Source: Halomonas aestuarii (lineage in GTDB: Bacteria; Pseudomonadota; Gammaproteobacteria; Pseudomonadales; Halomonadaceae). From it: a DNA stretch of 64,000 nucleotides. This document shows, in pieces, positions 17,964 through 30,524 of the stretch (position 1 is its first letter; each line of letters begins with the position of its first letter). Below the pieces are notes generated by a model. That model did not search any database. It saw only the letters and a list, made by a program, of their open reading frames with translations, and was not told where the DNA came from. The position numbers and the translations under genes are program-made. The stretch covers positions 2,604,001-2,668,000 of the forward strand of contig NZ_CP018139.1 in NCBI RefSeq assembly GCF_001886615.1. The letters run 5' to 3'.

Positions 17964-19070
17964 ATGCCGGATCCCACCTCCACCCCCCAGGCCCCCCTGA
18001 TCCGGTTCGAGTCCGTTCAGAAGACCTTCGATGGCGAGACCCTAGTGGTCAAGGATCTCCACCTGAGCATCAACCAGGGCGAATTCGTCACCCTGCTAGG
18101 GCCGTCCGGCTCGGGCAAGACCACCTGCCTGATGATGCTGGCCGGGTTCGAGAATCCCACCGGGGGCGACATCTTCCTCGGCGAGCAGCGGCTCAACAGC
18201 GTGCCGCCCCATAAGCGCAACTTCGGCATGGTCTTCCAGAACTATGCGCTCTTTCCCCACATGACCGTGGAAGAGAACATCCGCTACCCGCTCAAGACCC
18301 GGGGGATGCCGGCGGCCGAGGCCGACCGCAAGGTGGCCGGCATCCTCGACATGATACAGCTGACCCCGTTCGCCAAGCGGCGCCCCGGCCAGCTGTCGGG
18401 CGGCCAGCAGCAGCGCGTGGCGCTGGCCCGCTCACTGGTGTTCGAGCCTCGGCTGGTGCTCATGGACGAGCCGCTGGGGGCGCTGGACAAGCAGCTGCGC
18501 GAGCAGATGCAGCTGGAGATCAAGCACCTCCATGAGGACCTGGGCCTGACCGTGGTGTTCGTGACCCATGACCAGGGCGAGGCGCTGACGATGTCGGACC
18601 GGGTGGCGGTCTTCAACGACGGCGTCATCCAGCAGATCGATACGCCGAGCAACCTCTACGAGTACCCGGCCAACGCCTTCGTGGCCCAGTTCATCGGCGA
18701 GAACAATACCCTCATGGGGCGCATCGAATCGGCCCATGACCGCCAGTGCCGGGTCGCCTTCGGGGAGGGCATGACCACCGGGGCGCTGCTGGGACCGGGG
18801 CTCTCGGCGGGGGACGACACCCGCCTCTCCATCCGTCCCGAGCGCGTCAAGCTCGACGGGGCGGCCCGCGACCTGCCCAACCGGCTGCAGGCGAAGGTGC
18901 GCGAGTTCATCTACCTGGGTGACCACCTGCGGGTGCGCTGCGAGCTGGCCGGCAACGATGACTTCGTCGCCCGGGTCCCGGTCGATGACTTCTCCCATAG
19001 CATGCAGCCGGGCGATATGGTCGAGCTCGGCTGGCGGGACGAGGACGTTCGCGCGCTGAACGCCTCCTGA
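17964..19070 (+). CDS. PotA-type ABC transporter ATPase
   Basis: Energy-coupling subunit of a polyamine/spermidine-type importer, 368 residues. It has Walker A GPSGSGKTT (about 49-57), the Q-loop in VFQNYALFPHMTV, the signature LSGGQQQRVALARSL, Walker B VLMDEPLGALD and the switch His in VTHDQGEA. The C-terminal TOBE-like domain (about 275-365) is present. TAGGAG lies 6 bp before the ATG. It is the first gene of a four-gene importer operon; the order A-D-B-C differs from E. coli potABCD. Confidence 0.88.
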   Translation: MPDPTSTPQAPLIRFESVQKTFDGETLVVKDLHLSINQGEFVTLLGPSGSGKTTCLMMLAGFENPTGGDIFLGEQRLNSVPPHKRNFGMVFQNYALFPHMTVEENIRYPLKTRGMPAAEADRKVAGILDMIQLTPFAKRRPGQLSGGQQQRVALARSLVFEPRLVLMDEPLGALDKQLREQMQLEIKHLHEDLGLTVVFVTHDQGEALTMSDRVAVFNDGVIQQIDTPSNLYEYPANAFVAQFIGENNTLMGRIESAHDRQCRVAFGEGMTTGALLGPGLSAGDDTRLSIRPERVKLDGAARDLPNRLQAKVREFIYLGDHLRVRCELAGNDDFVARVPVDDFSHSMQPGDMVELGWRDEDVRALNAS

Positions 19071-19148
19071 TCCCGCCCCTGCACCATCGACCATCCGACG
19101 ATCGACAACAATCAACGACAACGGGGCCCCAGGGGCCAGGAGATCATC

Positions 19149-20210
19149 ATGAACAACAAGACCTTCCCGCTTTCCCGTCTCTCCCGCGGCGTGGCCACCG
19201 CCAGCCTGCTGACGGCCGGCCTTGCCGCGTCGGCCAGTGCCCAGGCGCTCACCGTCATCTCCTTCGGTGGCGCCTCCGGCGATGCCATGGAGGCCGCCTA
19301 CTACGGGCCGTTCCAGGAGAGCACCGGCGTCGACCTGACCCCGGGGGACTACAACGGCGAGCTCGCCCGCATCCGTGCCATGGTCGAGACCGGCAACGTC
19401 AGCTGGGACCTGGTGGAGATGGAGTCGCCCGAGCTGGTCCGGGGCTGCTTCGAGGGACTCTTCGAGCCCATCGACTGGGAGCGCTTGGGCCTCAGGGACC
19501 AGCTGATCGACTCGGCGGTCACCGATTGTGGCGTCGGGACCTTCGTCTGGTCCACGGTGCTGGCCTACAACGCCGATGAGCTGGACGCGGCACCGAGCTC
19601 CTGGGAAGACTTCTGGAACGTCGAGGACTTCCCGGGCAAGCGGGGGCTGCGCCGCGGGGCCAAGTACACCCTGGAATTCGCGCTGATGGCCGACGGCGTG
19701 CCCGCGGGCGAGGTCTACGATGTGCTGGCCACGGACGAGGGGGTCGATCGTGCCTTCGCCAAGCTGGACGAGATCAAGGACGACATCCAGTGGTGGGAGG
19801 CGGGGGCCCAGCCGCCCCAGTGGCTCGTGGCGGGTGACGTGGTCATGACCTCCTCCTACAACGGCCGTATCGCCGCCGCCCAGGAGGAGGGCAACGACCT
19901 GGAGATTGTCTGGAACGGCAGCCTCTACGACCTCGACTACTGGGCCATCGTCTCGGGCAGCGACTACGTGGATGAGGCCTATGACTTCATCGAGTTCGCC
20001 AGCCAGCCCGAGAACCAGGCCGTCTACTCCAGCGAGATCCCCTACGGCCCGGTCCACCCCGATGCCATCGGTCAGCTGGAGGACGCACAGGCACGGCGCA
20101 TGCCGACCCATGACGAGAACATGGCGGGTGCGCTTGCCATCGACACGGCGTTCTGGGTCAGCTACGGCGAGGAACTCGAGCAGCGCTTCAACGCCTGGGC
20201 GGCGCAGTAA
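19149..20210 (+). CDS. PotD/PotF-type periplasmic substrate-binding protein
   Basis: A 353-residue extracellular solute-binding protein. A signal peptide with a hydrophobic core ends at ASASAQA (about residue 29). The mature part starts LTVISFGGASGDAMEAAYY and contains DLVEMESPEL, TSSYNGRIAAA, LDYWAIVSGS and a C-terminal YGEELEQRFNAW block, as in polyamine-binding proteins. The ligand may be a polyamine or another small cation or amino compound. It lies 78 bp after the ATPase gene. Confidence 0.86.
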   Translation: MNNKTFPLSRLSRGVATASLLTAGLAASASAQALTVISFGGASGDAMEAAYYGPFQESTGVDLTPGDYNGELARIRAMVETGNVSWDLVEMESPELVRGCFEGLFEPIDWERLGLRDQLIDSAVTDCGVGTFVWSTVLAYNADELDAAPSSWEDFWNVEDFPGKRGLRRGAKYTLEFALMADGVPAGEVYDVLATDEGVDRAFAKLDEIKDDIQWWEAGAQPPQWLVAGDVVMTSSYNGRIAAAQEEGNDLEIVWNGSLYDLDYWAIVSGSDYVDEAYDFIEFASQPENQAVYSSEIPYGPVHPDAIGQLEDAQARRMPTHDENMAGALAIDTAFWVSYGEELEQRFNAWAAQ

Positions 20211-20306
20211 GCCGCCGGCCGGGGGGCGGTCGCGCGATCGCCCCCCGGCGGCCATCTTCCGGGGCCGAGCGCTCGCCGGTTCCGTCGCATCCCGAGGGGG
20301 AAGCCC

Positions 20307-21557
20307 ATGTCCAGTACCTCAGCCGATGGCGGCGCCGCCTCGCCGCCGGAGGCTAGCCTGAAGTCCCGGCTGCGCCGGGCCGAACGTCTACGCAAGGTCA
20401 AGGCCATCGGTCTGGTGGCGCCCCTTGCCCTCTTCCTGATCGTGGTCTTCGTGGTGCCCATCGGCAACATGCTGACCAGCAGCATCGACAACGGCAGCCT
20501 GCCAGAGGTCATGCCCGAGACCGCCGCGACCCTGAAGCAATGGGACGGGGAGGGGCTGCCCGACGAGGCGGCGTTCGCGAGCTTCGCTGAGGAGTTGCGC
20601 GGCTCCCGACGGGGGGGCGGCCTCGGCAGCGTCGGTCGGCGCCTCAACTACGAGGACCCGGAATACCGCGGGCTCCTGATGCGCACCATGATGGGGCTGC
20701 CGCAGGCCAGCGACGACTGGCAGCAGGCCCTGATCGAGATCGACCCGGCCTGGGGCGAGACCGAGACCTGGCGCGGCATCCAGAACGCGGCGCCGCCCTA
20801 CACGGGGCGCTACCTGCTCGCCTCGCTGGACCTCGAGCGGGGCGCGGACGGCGATGTCCAGCGCGTCGACCAGCAGGATCGCCTCTACCAGGCGGTGTTC
20901 CAGCGCACCATGGTGATCGCCGGCGGGGTGACCCTGATCTGCCTGGCGCTCGGCTTCCCGCTGGCCTACCTGCTCGCCACCCTGCCGGCGAAGACCAGCA
21001 ACCTGCTGATGATCCTGGTGCTCCTGCCGTTCTGGACCTCGCTGCTGGTGCGCACGGCCGCCTGGATCATCCTGCTGCAATCCAACGGCCTCGCCAACCA
21101 GTCGCTGATGGCGCTGGGGATCATCGAGTCGCCCCTGCAGCTGGTGTTCAATCGCATCGGCGTCTTCTTCGCCATGGTGCACATCCTGCTGCCCTTCATG
21201 GTGCTGCCCCTCTACAGCGTGATGAAGGGGATCTCGCCCAGCTATCAGCGCGCCGCGGTGTCGCTGGGGGCCCACCCCTTCGCGGCCTTCTGGCAGGTCT
21301 ATGTCCCGCAGACCGTCTCCGGCGTGGCGGCGGGCACCATCCTCGTCTTCATCATGGCGCTGGGCTACTACATCACCCCGGCCCTGGTCGGCGGTCCGGC
21401 GGACCAGATGGTCAGCTACTACGTGGCCTACTACACCAACACCACCAACAACTGGGGCATGGCGGCCTCGCTGGGCAGTATCCTGCTGGTGGTGACCCTG
21501 TTGCTCTACCTGGTTTACCACCGCCTGGTGAACCGCAAGCAGATGATCAGGAGTTGA
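20307..21557 (+). CDS. PotB-type ABC transporter permease
   Basis: A 416-residue inner-membrane permease. After a cytoplasmic N-terminus and first span (VAPLALFLIVVFVVPIGNML), a periplasmic loop of about 140 residues separates span 1 from the core. That loop is longer than in classical PotB, and I recall it from a subgroup of these permeases. The EAA-type coupling loop is ISPSYQRAAVSLGAHPFAAFWQ. It ends 3 bp before the next gene. Confidence 0.86.
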   Translation: MSSTSADGGAASPPEASLKSRLRRAERLRKVKAIGLVAPLALFLIVVFVVPIGNMLTSSIDNGSLPEVMPETAATLKQWDGEGLPDEAAFASFAEELRGSRRGGGLGSVGRRLNYEDPEYRGLLMRTMMGLPQASDDWQQALIEIDPAWGETETWRGIQNAAPPYTGRYLLASLDLERGADGDVQRVDQQDRLYQAVFQRTMVIAGGVTLICLALGFPLAYLLATLPAKTSNLLMILVLLPFWTSLLVRTAAWIILLQSNGLANQSLMALGIIESPLQLVFNRIGVFFAMVHILLPFMVLPLYSVMKGISPSYQRAAVSLGAHPFAAFWQVYVPQTVSGVAAGTILVFIMALGYYITPALVGGPADQMVSYYVAYYTNTTNNWGMAASLGSILLVVTLLLYLVYHRLVNRKQMIRS

Positions 21558-21560
21558 TCC

Positions 21561-22385
21561 ATGGCCTTGCCTCCCTATGCCTCGACGGTGGAAAGGATCT
21601 GGTTCTGGGCGTTCCGCGTGCTGTGCGGGCTCGTCCTGCTGTTCCTGATCATTCCGGTGCTGGTGATCGTGCCGTTGTCGTTCAGCAGCGGCTCCTTCCT
21701 GACCTACCCGTTGCCCGGGTTCTCGATGCGCTGGTACGAGGAGATCTTCAGCGCCGGCCCGTGGCTCGATGCCCTGAAGAACAGCCTCATCGTGGCGCCG
21801 CTGGCGACCCTGCTGGCGATGACCTTCGGCACCCTGGCGGCCGTGGGCCTCAACCGGGCCGACTTCCCCGGCAAGGGGCTGATCATCGCGCTGCTGATCT
21901 CGCCCATGGTGGTCCCGCTGGTCATCGTGGCGGTGGGCATGTACTTCTTCTTCGCCCGGGTGGGGTTGCTCAATTCCTACGCGGGCCTGGTACTGGCGCA
22001 CACGGTGCTCGGCGTGCCCTTCGTGGTGATCACCGTGAACGCCACCCTCCAGGGCTTCGACTTCAACCAGATCCGCGCCGGCGCCAGCCTCGGGGCCAAC
22101 CCGATGCGGGTGTTCTTCACCGTCGTGCTGCCGCAGATCCTGCCCGGCGTGGTGTCCGGGGGGCTCTTCGCCTTCGCGACCTCCTTCGACGAGGTGGTGG
22201 TGGCGCTGTTCATCGCGAGTCCCACCGAGCGCACCCTGCCCATCCAGATGTTCTCCGGTATCCGCGAGAACATCAGTCCGGCGATCGCCGCCATGGCGAC
22301 CATCCTGATCCTGATCTCGACCCTGTTGCTGCTGACCATGGAAATGCTGCGTCGACGCAGCGAGCGCCTGAAGGGGGAGGGCTGA
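21561..22385 (+). CDS. PotC-type ABC transporter permease
   Basis: A 274-residue second permease with six predicted spans. The coupling loop is FNQIRAGASLGANPMRVFFTVVLPQ, and the membrane-entry segment SFSSGSFLTYPLPGFSMRWY is typical for PotC/PotI. It starts 3 bp after the preceding stop, and the operon ends with a strong hairpin. Confidence 0.88.
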   Translation: MALPPYASTVERIWFWAFRVLCGLVLLFLIIPVLVIVPLSFSSGSFLTYPLPGFSMRWYEEIFSAGPWLDALKNSLIVAPLATLLAMTFGTLAAVGLNRADFPGKGLIIALLISPMVVPLVIVAVGMYFFFARVGLLNSYAGLVLAHTVLGVPFVVITVNATLQGFDFNQIRAGASLGANPMRVFFTVVLPQILPGVVSGGLFAFATSFDEVVVALFIASPTERTLPIQMFSGIRENISPAIAAMATILILISTLLLLTMEMLRRRSERLKGEG

Positions 22386-22415
22386 CGACCGCGACCGACG
22401 CAAGAATGCAGCACC

Positions 22416-22449
22416 CGGCGCCCCGCTCGATGGCTCGAGCGGGGCGCCG
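22416..22449. terminator. Bidirectional terminator
   Basis: A perfect 15-bp stem, CGGCGCCCCGCTCGA (22416-22430) with its complement at 22435-22449 and a TGGC loop, lies between the convergent importer operon and pta. Confidence 0.85.
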
Positions 22450-22452
22450 TCG

Positions 22453-24628
22453 TCAGGGCGCTCGTTCCGCCTGGATGGCGGTCAGGGCGATGGTGTATAC
22501 GATGTCGTCGACCAGCGCCCCCCGGGAGAGGTCGTTCACCGGCTTGTTGAGCCCCTGCAGCATGGGGCCGACGCTGACCACCCCGGCACTGCGCTGGACC
22601 GCCTTGTAGGTGGTGTTGCCGGTGTTGAGGTCGGGGAACACGAAGACCGTGGCCCGCCCCGCCACCGGCGAGTCGGGGGCCTTCTGGCGGCCCACGCTCT
22701 CGATGGCCGCGGCGTCGTACTGCAGTGGCCCGTCGATGCAGAGCCCGGGCTCGCGCTCCCGGGCGATGCGGGTGGCCTCGCGCACCTTCTCCACGTCGGC
22801 CCCGCTGCCGGACTCCCCGGTGGAGTAGCTGATCATCGCCACCCGGGGCTCGATGCCGAAGGCCGCGGCGGAGCGGGCGCTCTGGATGGCGATCTCGGCC
22901 AGGGCCTCGGCGTCCGGGTCGGGGATCACCGCGCAGTCGCCGTAGACCACCACCTGCTCGGGCAGCAGCATGAAGAAGATCGATGATACCTGCCGGTAGC
23001 CCGGCGCCGTCTTGATCAGCTGGAATGCGGGCCGAATGGTGTTGGCGGTGGTGTGGATCGCCCCCGACACCAGGCCGTCCACCTCGCCCTCGGCCAGCAT
23101 CATGGTGCCGAGCACCACGCTGTCCTGGAGCTGGTCCGCGGCGGTCAGGGCGTTGAGCCGGTCCGGGCGGCGCTCGACCATCGGCGCCACGTAGTCCCGG
23201 CGGATGGTGGCCGGGTCGATGATCTCCAGCTCCTCGGGCAGCTCGATGCCGCGCTGGCGGGCCACCGCCTCGACCTCCTGGCGCCTGGCCAGCAGCACGC
23301 AGCGGGCGATGCCGCGCTGCTGGCAGATCACCGCGGCCTCCACGGTGCGCGGCTCGCTTCCCTCGGGCAGCACGATGCGCCGCCTGGCCTGCTGGGCCAG
23401 CCTGACCAGCCGGTGGCGGAAGGCGGCCGGGGAGAGCCGGCTCGGATAGCCACGGCTGAGGTTCTCCTTGAGCCATGCCAGGTCCAGGTGACCGGCCACG
23501 AAGCGGGTCACCTGCTCGGCCCGCTCCGGGTCGTCGACGGGGATGTCGTTGGCCATGCGGTCCAGCTGCTGGGCGGTGGCGTAGCTGTCGGTATCCACCG
23601 CCAGCACCGGCAGGCCGCTCGCCAGCGCCGGGCGGCAGAAATCGATCATCGCCTCGTCCGGCAGCTCGCCGTGCGTCAGCAGCACCCCCGCCAGTCGGAC
23701 GCCGTTCATGGTCGCAAGGCCCGCGGCGAGCAGGATGTCGTCGCGATCCCCGGGGGTGACCAGCAGCCGGCCGGGGCGGAACATGTGCAGGGCATGGGAG
23801 GCGCTGCGGGCGCACAGGCTGGTGCCCAGCACCCGGCGACTGTCGGCCTCCCCCGGGTGCAGGAGACGCGCGTCCAGGGCCCGGGCGACGTCCAGCACCC
23901 GCGGCGCGGAGAGGGTGGGGTGCCAGGGCACGGCACCGATCAGGTGGAAGCGGTCGCCGTCCAGGGCCGGCAGGTGGCGGCGCAGGCTCTCGAGCCTCGG
24001 GTCCTCGCGCCGGGTCGTTAGCTCGGGTGCTGCCAGCGGCGTGGGGCCCTCATCGTCCGGCAGGGGGCGCAGGCGCATCAGGATGCAGCCGAGGGTGCGC
24101 GGGGAGTCGACCCCCTCGAAGGCCTGGGCCTGCATGTCCAGGCGCTCCGCCAGGTCGCGGGGGTCGCTCAGGTCTCCGTCGGCCACGAGGATGGTGCGCG
24201 CATTGAGCGCATGGGCCAGTGCCACGTTGAGCCGGGTCGCGTAGCTGCTGTGCGGGCTGGGCGCGAGCCCCTCGATCACCACCAGCTCCGGGACGTCACC
24301 GGCCTCCGGCAGGACGACCCGGGCATGTCGCTCTACCGCCTCCTCCATCAGCTCGTCGGTGCGCTCCTCGCGCAGCAGGTGCTCGAGCCGCGCCTGGGGC
24401 AGCGGCGCGGGCGGAGACAGACCCAGGGTGCTGGCGGCCAGGGCGCAGGAGCGGTCGGGCCCCTGGCCGTTGAGCTCGTCCTGGCGGAACGGCTTCAGGA
24501 AGCCGGCCTTGAGCCCCAGGGTGTCCAGTGCGCGGATCAGCCCCAGGCAGGCGGAGGTCAGACCCACGCCGCTGTCGGTGGGGACCAGCAGCAGGTTGCG
24601 GGCTTCGGGACGTCGGTCAGTCGGGCGT

Positions 24629-24642
<14 letters not shown>
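22453..24642 (-). CDS. pta: Phosphate acetyltransferase (long form)
   Basis: Interconverts acetyl-CoA and acetyl phosphate. The 729-residue product has the three-part long form: an N-terminal P-loop-like domain ([19 protein letters not shown]), a central DRTGG-like domain and the catalytic C-terminal PTA/PTB domain. The catalytic part includes [38 protein letters not shown] and YSTGESGSG. The start at 24642 overlaps the end of ackA by 14 bp, so the pair is co-translated. Confidence 0.95.
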
Positions 24643-25831
<1,189 letters not shown>

Positions 25832-26081
25832 GGCGCCTCCTGTCGGTCGGCGTGCTCGGGGTGGGCGGCGAGATCGCGCTCGAGAGGCACGGGGTCGCCT
25901 GAGCATGCCGAATCTATCATGTTGCGCTGCGGGATTCAGTGCCCCGTCATCAGGGAGCACTCCACGAGGCGTCTATGGCGTCCCGCGACCAGGGAAGCGC
26001 GGGAATGTCTTGCACCTTGGTCGAAGCTGTACCAGAATGAAGTGGTGTAAGGAAACAGTGTTTTCTAATTGGAGGACCGTC

Positions 26082-26588
26082 ATGAAGACCCTCACGATCT
26101 CTGCCGTATCCGCCGCCCTGCTGCTGGCCGGTGCCACCGCCCATGCCCAGGGCAGCATGATGAACTACGACCCGAGCCCCTACCTCGGCGCCGATGCCAT
26201 GTTCTGGGAGCTTGATCCGGATCGCGGTCGCGGCAGTGCCGACAGCACCGGCCTGCGCCTGCGCGGTGGCGTGGCCTTCAACGACTACTTCGCCCTGGAG
26301 GGGCATCTCGGCACCGGCGGCTCCGACGATAACGTCGAGCTGGACTCCCTGGCCGGCGCCTACGCCAAGGGCATCCTGCCCATCGCGCCGACCTTCCGCC
26401 TCTACGGCCTGGCCGGCTTCACCGAGGTGGATGTCAAGGTCGACGAGGAGAGCGGCTTCTCCTACGGCGGCGGTGCCGAGTTCGACGTGGCCCCGAACCT
26501 CGCCGTGGGCGCTGACTACATGCGCTACCTGGACGAGTCGAACTATGACTTCGACGCCGCCAGCATCGGGATGACGTTCCGCTTCTGA
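26082..26588 (+). CDS. Small outer-membrane beta-barrel protein (OmpA-N/porin-like)
   Basis: A 168-residue protein with a clear signal peptide (MKTLTISAVSAALLLAGATAHAQ). Alternating short hydrophobic strands follow, ending in a C-terminal aromatic residue (GMTFRF) typical of Bam substrates. The strands fit an eight-stranded barrel (YLGADAMFWEL, LRLRGGVAFNDYFALEGHLG, FRLYGLAGFTEVDV, LAVGADYMRY). TTGGAGGA precedes the ATG, and TTGCAC at about 26009 may be part of its promoter. Function is unknown. Confidence 0.82.
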   Translation: MKTLTISAVSAALLLAGATAHAQGSMMNYDPSPYLGADAMFWELDPDRGRGSADSTGLRLRGGVAFNDYFALEGHLGTGGSDDNVELDSLAGAYAKGILPIAPTFRLYGLAGFTEVDVKVDEESGFSYGGGAEFDVAPNLAVGADYMRYLDESNYDFDAASIGMTFRF

Positions 26589-26623
26589 TCCCGCCGACGT
26601 CAACGACGTCACCAGGAAAGACG

Positions 26624-26656
26624 AGCGCCCCCGCCGGGAGACCGGCGGGGGCGCTT
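26624..26656. terminator. Terminator between the barrel-protein gene and thiC
   Basis: Stem AGCGCCCCCGCCGG with its complement CCGGCGGGGGCGCTT, separated by a short GAGA-type loop and followed by CTT. It serves convergent genes. Confidence 0.8.
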
Positions 26657-26679
26657 CTCGATGGGCCGGCCGCGGGCGA

Positions 26680-28617
<1,938 letters not shown>

Positions 28618-28690
28618 TCATGGTCATGTCAGGGAGGACACAGGCGGGAGGGACAGGGGCCGCCGGGCGTGGGGCGCCAGGGCGGCGTGT

Positions 28691-28790
28691 CGCTTGATCC
28701 CTACGCTGGTCCTAGCCAGTTCAGGTTCAACGGGATCCATGCTGGCAAGCGCATGGTCTCAGCCGTCATCAACGGCGCCCCGTCAAGCGT
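28691..28790 (-). ncRNA. TPP riboswitch (thi box) upstream of thiC
   Basis: Read on the minus strand, the conserved parts appear in order: GGGGCGCC, GGCTGAGA, CCCGTTGAACCTGA, then CTGG...CCAGCGTAGGGA, closed by CGCTTGA/TCAAGCG pairing. It fits the short form of the element and lies directly before thiC. Confidence 0.93.
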
Positions 28791-28863
28791 GGTGGTGCCC
28801 GCCGACAGCGGCGGGCGGTTCTTTCGTCTAGATACTGGTGCCGGGCCCTCATGGCTTGTCCGG

Positions 28864-28908
28864 GGACAGGCCTAGGAGGAGGCGTTTTGAATACATCCTC
28901 CATGGCCG
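28864..28908. repeat. Half copy B of the dispersed palindrome
   Basis: GGACAGGCCTAGGAGGAGGCG followed by a CCATGG core resembles the left half of the elements at 1733-1859 and 58354-58490, but the right arm with CCTCCTC is missing. It lies between the tenA stop and the thiC riboswitch. Confidence 0.55.
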
Positions 28909-28921
28909 GGAGGCAGTGGCA

Positions 28922-29590
28922 TCAGTCGGCGCGATCCAGTCCCATCTGCCAGAAGTCGATCTCGAGCCGCGTGGCGTCGCGAAACACTGCGCAGAGCTCG
29001 TCGAGGCGGCGCGGCGTCACCTCCGCCAGGCGCGCATCCAGCCAGGCGCGCTCGTCGGCCATGGCCTGCTGGAACGCCTCGCTCTCGTACATGGCGATCC
29101 AGGCGTCATAGGGGTTGGCCTCGCCGCGCACGGTGGCACCTCGGCCATTGAGCCAGCCCGCGATCTCGCCGTAGCCGATCAGGCAGGGGGCGAGCGCCAC
29201 GTGGAGGTCGAGCAGGTCGCCGCGCTGGCCGGTATCGAGCACGTAGCGGGTGTAGGCGAGCGTCGCGCGGGCCTCGGGCAGGCGAGCCAGGTCCGCCTCC
29301 GAGATGCCCCAGTCGCGGCAGTAGTCCAGGTGCAGCCCCAGCTCCACGTCGAGGATGGTCTTCAGGCCCGCGAAGGCGTGGCGCAGCTCGTCGAGGTCAC
29401 GGCTCTTGTAGGCGGCCAGGGCATAGGCCCGGGCGAAGTGGATCAGGAAGAGGTAGTCCTGCTGCAGGTAGTGGCGAAAGGCGCCTTTCTCGAGGGTGGC
29501 GTCGCCCAGCCGGCGGACGAACTCGTGCTCGATGTAGGCGCGCCAGTCGTCCTGGCAGGCGGCGGTGAGGTCGCTGAAGCGGTAGCCCAT
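28922..29590 (-). CDS. tenA: TenA-family thiaminase II / aminopyrimidine salvage hydrolase
   Basis: Salvages degraded thiamine by hydrolysing aminomethyl pyrimidine to HMP. The 222-residue all-helical TenA/THI-4 protein has FRHYLQQDYLFLIHFARAYALA (residues about 38-60), ELGLHLDYC with the YxxYxxDT-like helix, APCLIGYGEI and a late WIAMYES. The class-C type cysteine is in LAPCLIGYG. It sits behind its own TPP riboswitch on the same strand as thiC. Confidence 0.9.
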   Translation of the reverse strand: MGYRFSDLTAACQDDWRAYIEHEFVRRLGDATLEKGAFRHYLQQDYLFLIHFARAYALAAYKSRDLDELRHAFAGLKTILDVELGLHLDYCRDWGISEADLARLPEARATLAYTRYVLDTGQRGDLLDLHVALAPCLIGYGEIAGWLNGRGATVRGEANPYDAWIAMYESEAFQQAMADERAWLDARLAEVTPRRLDELCAVFRDATRLEIDFWQMGLDRAD

Positions 29591-29671
29591 GGTGTCTCCG
29601 GTCGGGGGGCGATCCGGAGTCGGGGCGAGGGGAAGCGGGTGGCCACGGAGCGACGGGAGGGCGCGGGCTCA

Positions 29672-29803
29672 CCGCTTGATTCCTACGCCGGTACGAGCCG
29701 GATCAGGTTCCACGGGACCCGCACTCGGTGTCTCGAGCCTGTTTCGACAGTGTCTCGACACCCTGCGCGATCTCAGCCGGATTCACCGGCACCCCGTCAA
29801 GCG
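29672..29803 (-). ncRNA. TPP riboswitch with extended P3 upstream of tenA
   Basis: On the minus strand: CGCTTGACGGGGTGCC, GGCTGAGA, a long insert, then CCCGTGGAACCTGATCCGG and CCGGCGTAGGAATCAAGCG. The insert between 29725 and 29772 folds into its own stem (GGTGTC/GACACC plus an inner CTGT/ACAG hairpin), an extended P3 arm absent from the thiC copy. Confidence 0.92.
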
Positions 29804-29861
29804 ATGCGGCCAGTCTAGCAGGCTGGCCGTCCCTTGCCAGCCCGCCTGCGGTCGGGGCCGG

Positions 29862-30482
29862 TTACTGCCGGATGGCTTCCAGCTCGAGGACCAGCTCGAC
29901 CTCGTCGCCGACCAGGCCGTTGTCGACCCCGTAGGTCATCCCCCAGTCGCTGCGCTGGATGGTGGTGCGTGCCGACAGCCCCAGGGTGTGCTGCTCGTGG
30001 CCGAAGGGATAGGCCGCGGCCTTGTTGAGCGTGACCTCCAGGGTCACCGGGCGGGTCTCGCCGAGCAGGGTCAGATCGCCCTTGAGGGTGCCCTCGCGGT
30101 CGCTGTGGGCCTCGAGGCCGGTGGCCTCGAAGACGATGGTGGGGTAGCGCCCCGCGTCGAGGAAGTCATCGCTGCGCAGGTGGTCGTCGCGATCGTCGTG
30201 ATTGGTGAAGGCGCTGTCGGCCATGATCTCGACCCTGCCGGAGTGCAGCTGACGGGCCTGCTTGTCGTAGACGAATTCGCCGCGTCCTTCCAGGAACATG
30301 CCGAGCGTATCCGCGTAGCCGATGTGTTCTGTCAGGAAGCCGATGGAGAAGTGGTCGGGGTCGATCTCGTAGGTGCGTGGCTCGGCACTGGCCATCGGCG
30401 TCGAGAGGACGCCCAGCGCCAGCACCAGTCCGGTGGCGATCGGCAGGGGAAAGCGGGGTGTCGGGTGGCGAGGCGTGGACAT
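29862..30482 (-). CDS. YceI-family periplasmic lipocalin-like protein (copy 1)
   Basis: A 206-residue secreted protein. The signal peptide runs to about residue 33 (VLALGVLSTPMASA) and is followed by a YceI domain: YEIDPDHFSIGFLTEH, VEIMADSAFT, DDFLDAGRYPTIVFEA, LKGDLTLLGETRPVTLEV and a late RSDWGMTYGVDNGLVGDEVEL. YceI proteins bind long isoprenoid or lipid chains. GGAGG precedes the ATG. It lies downstream of the CDP-alcohol phosphatidyltransferase gene on the same strand, 42 bp away, probably in one unit. Confidence 0.9.
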   Translation of the reverse strand: MSTPRHPTPRFPLPIATGLVLALGVLSTPMASAEPRTYEIDPDHFSIGFLTEHIGYADTLGMFLEGRGEFVYDKQARQLHSGRVEIMADSAFTNHDDRDDHLRSDDFLDAGRYPTIVFEATGLEAHSDREGTLKGDLTLLGETRPVTLEVTLNKAAAYPFGHEQHTLGLSARTTIQRSDWGMTYGVDNGLVGDEVELVLELEAIRQ

Positions 30483-30524
30483 GAGGGCATCCTCCGGGTG
30501 GGTAGGGGGCACGGGGCGTGGCCG

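Noticed and set aside
20388..22403. 671-codon minus-strand frame opposite the two permease genes
   Set aside because: Dominated by His, Gln, Arg and Asp, typical of antisense to Leu/Val/Ala-rich permeases; no motif or ribosome-binding site.
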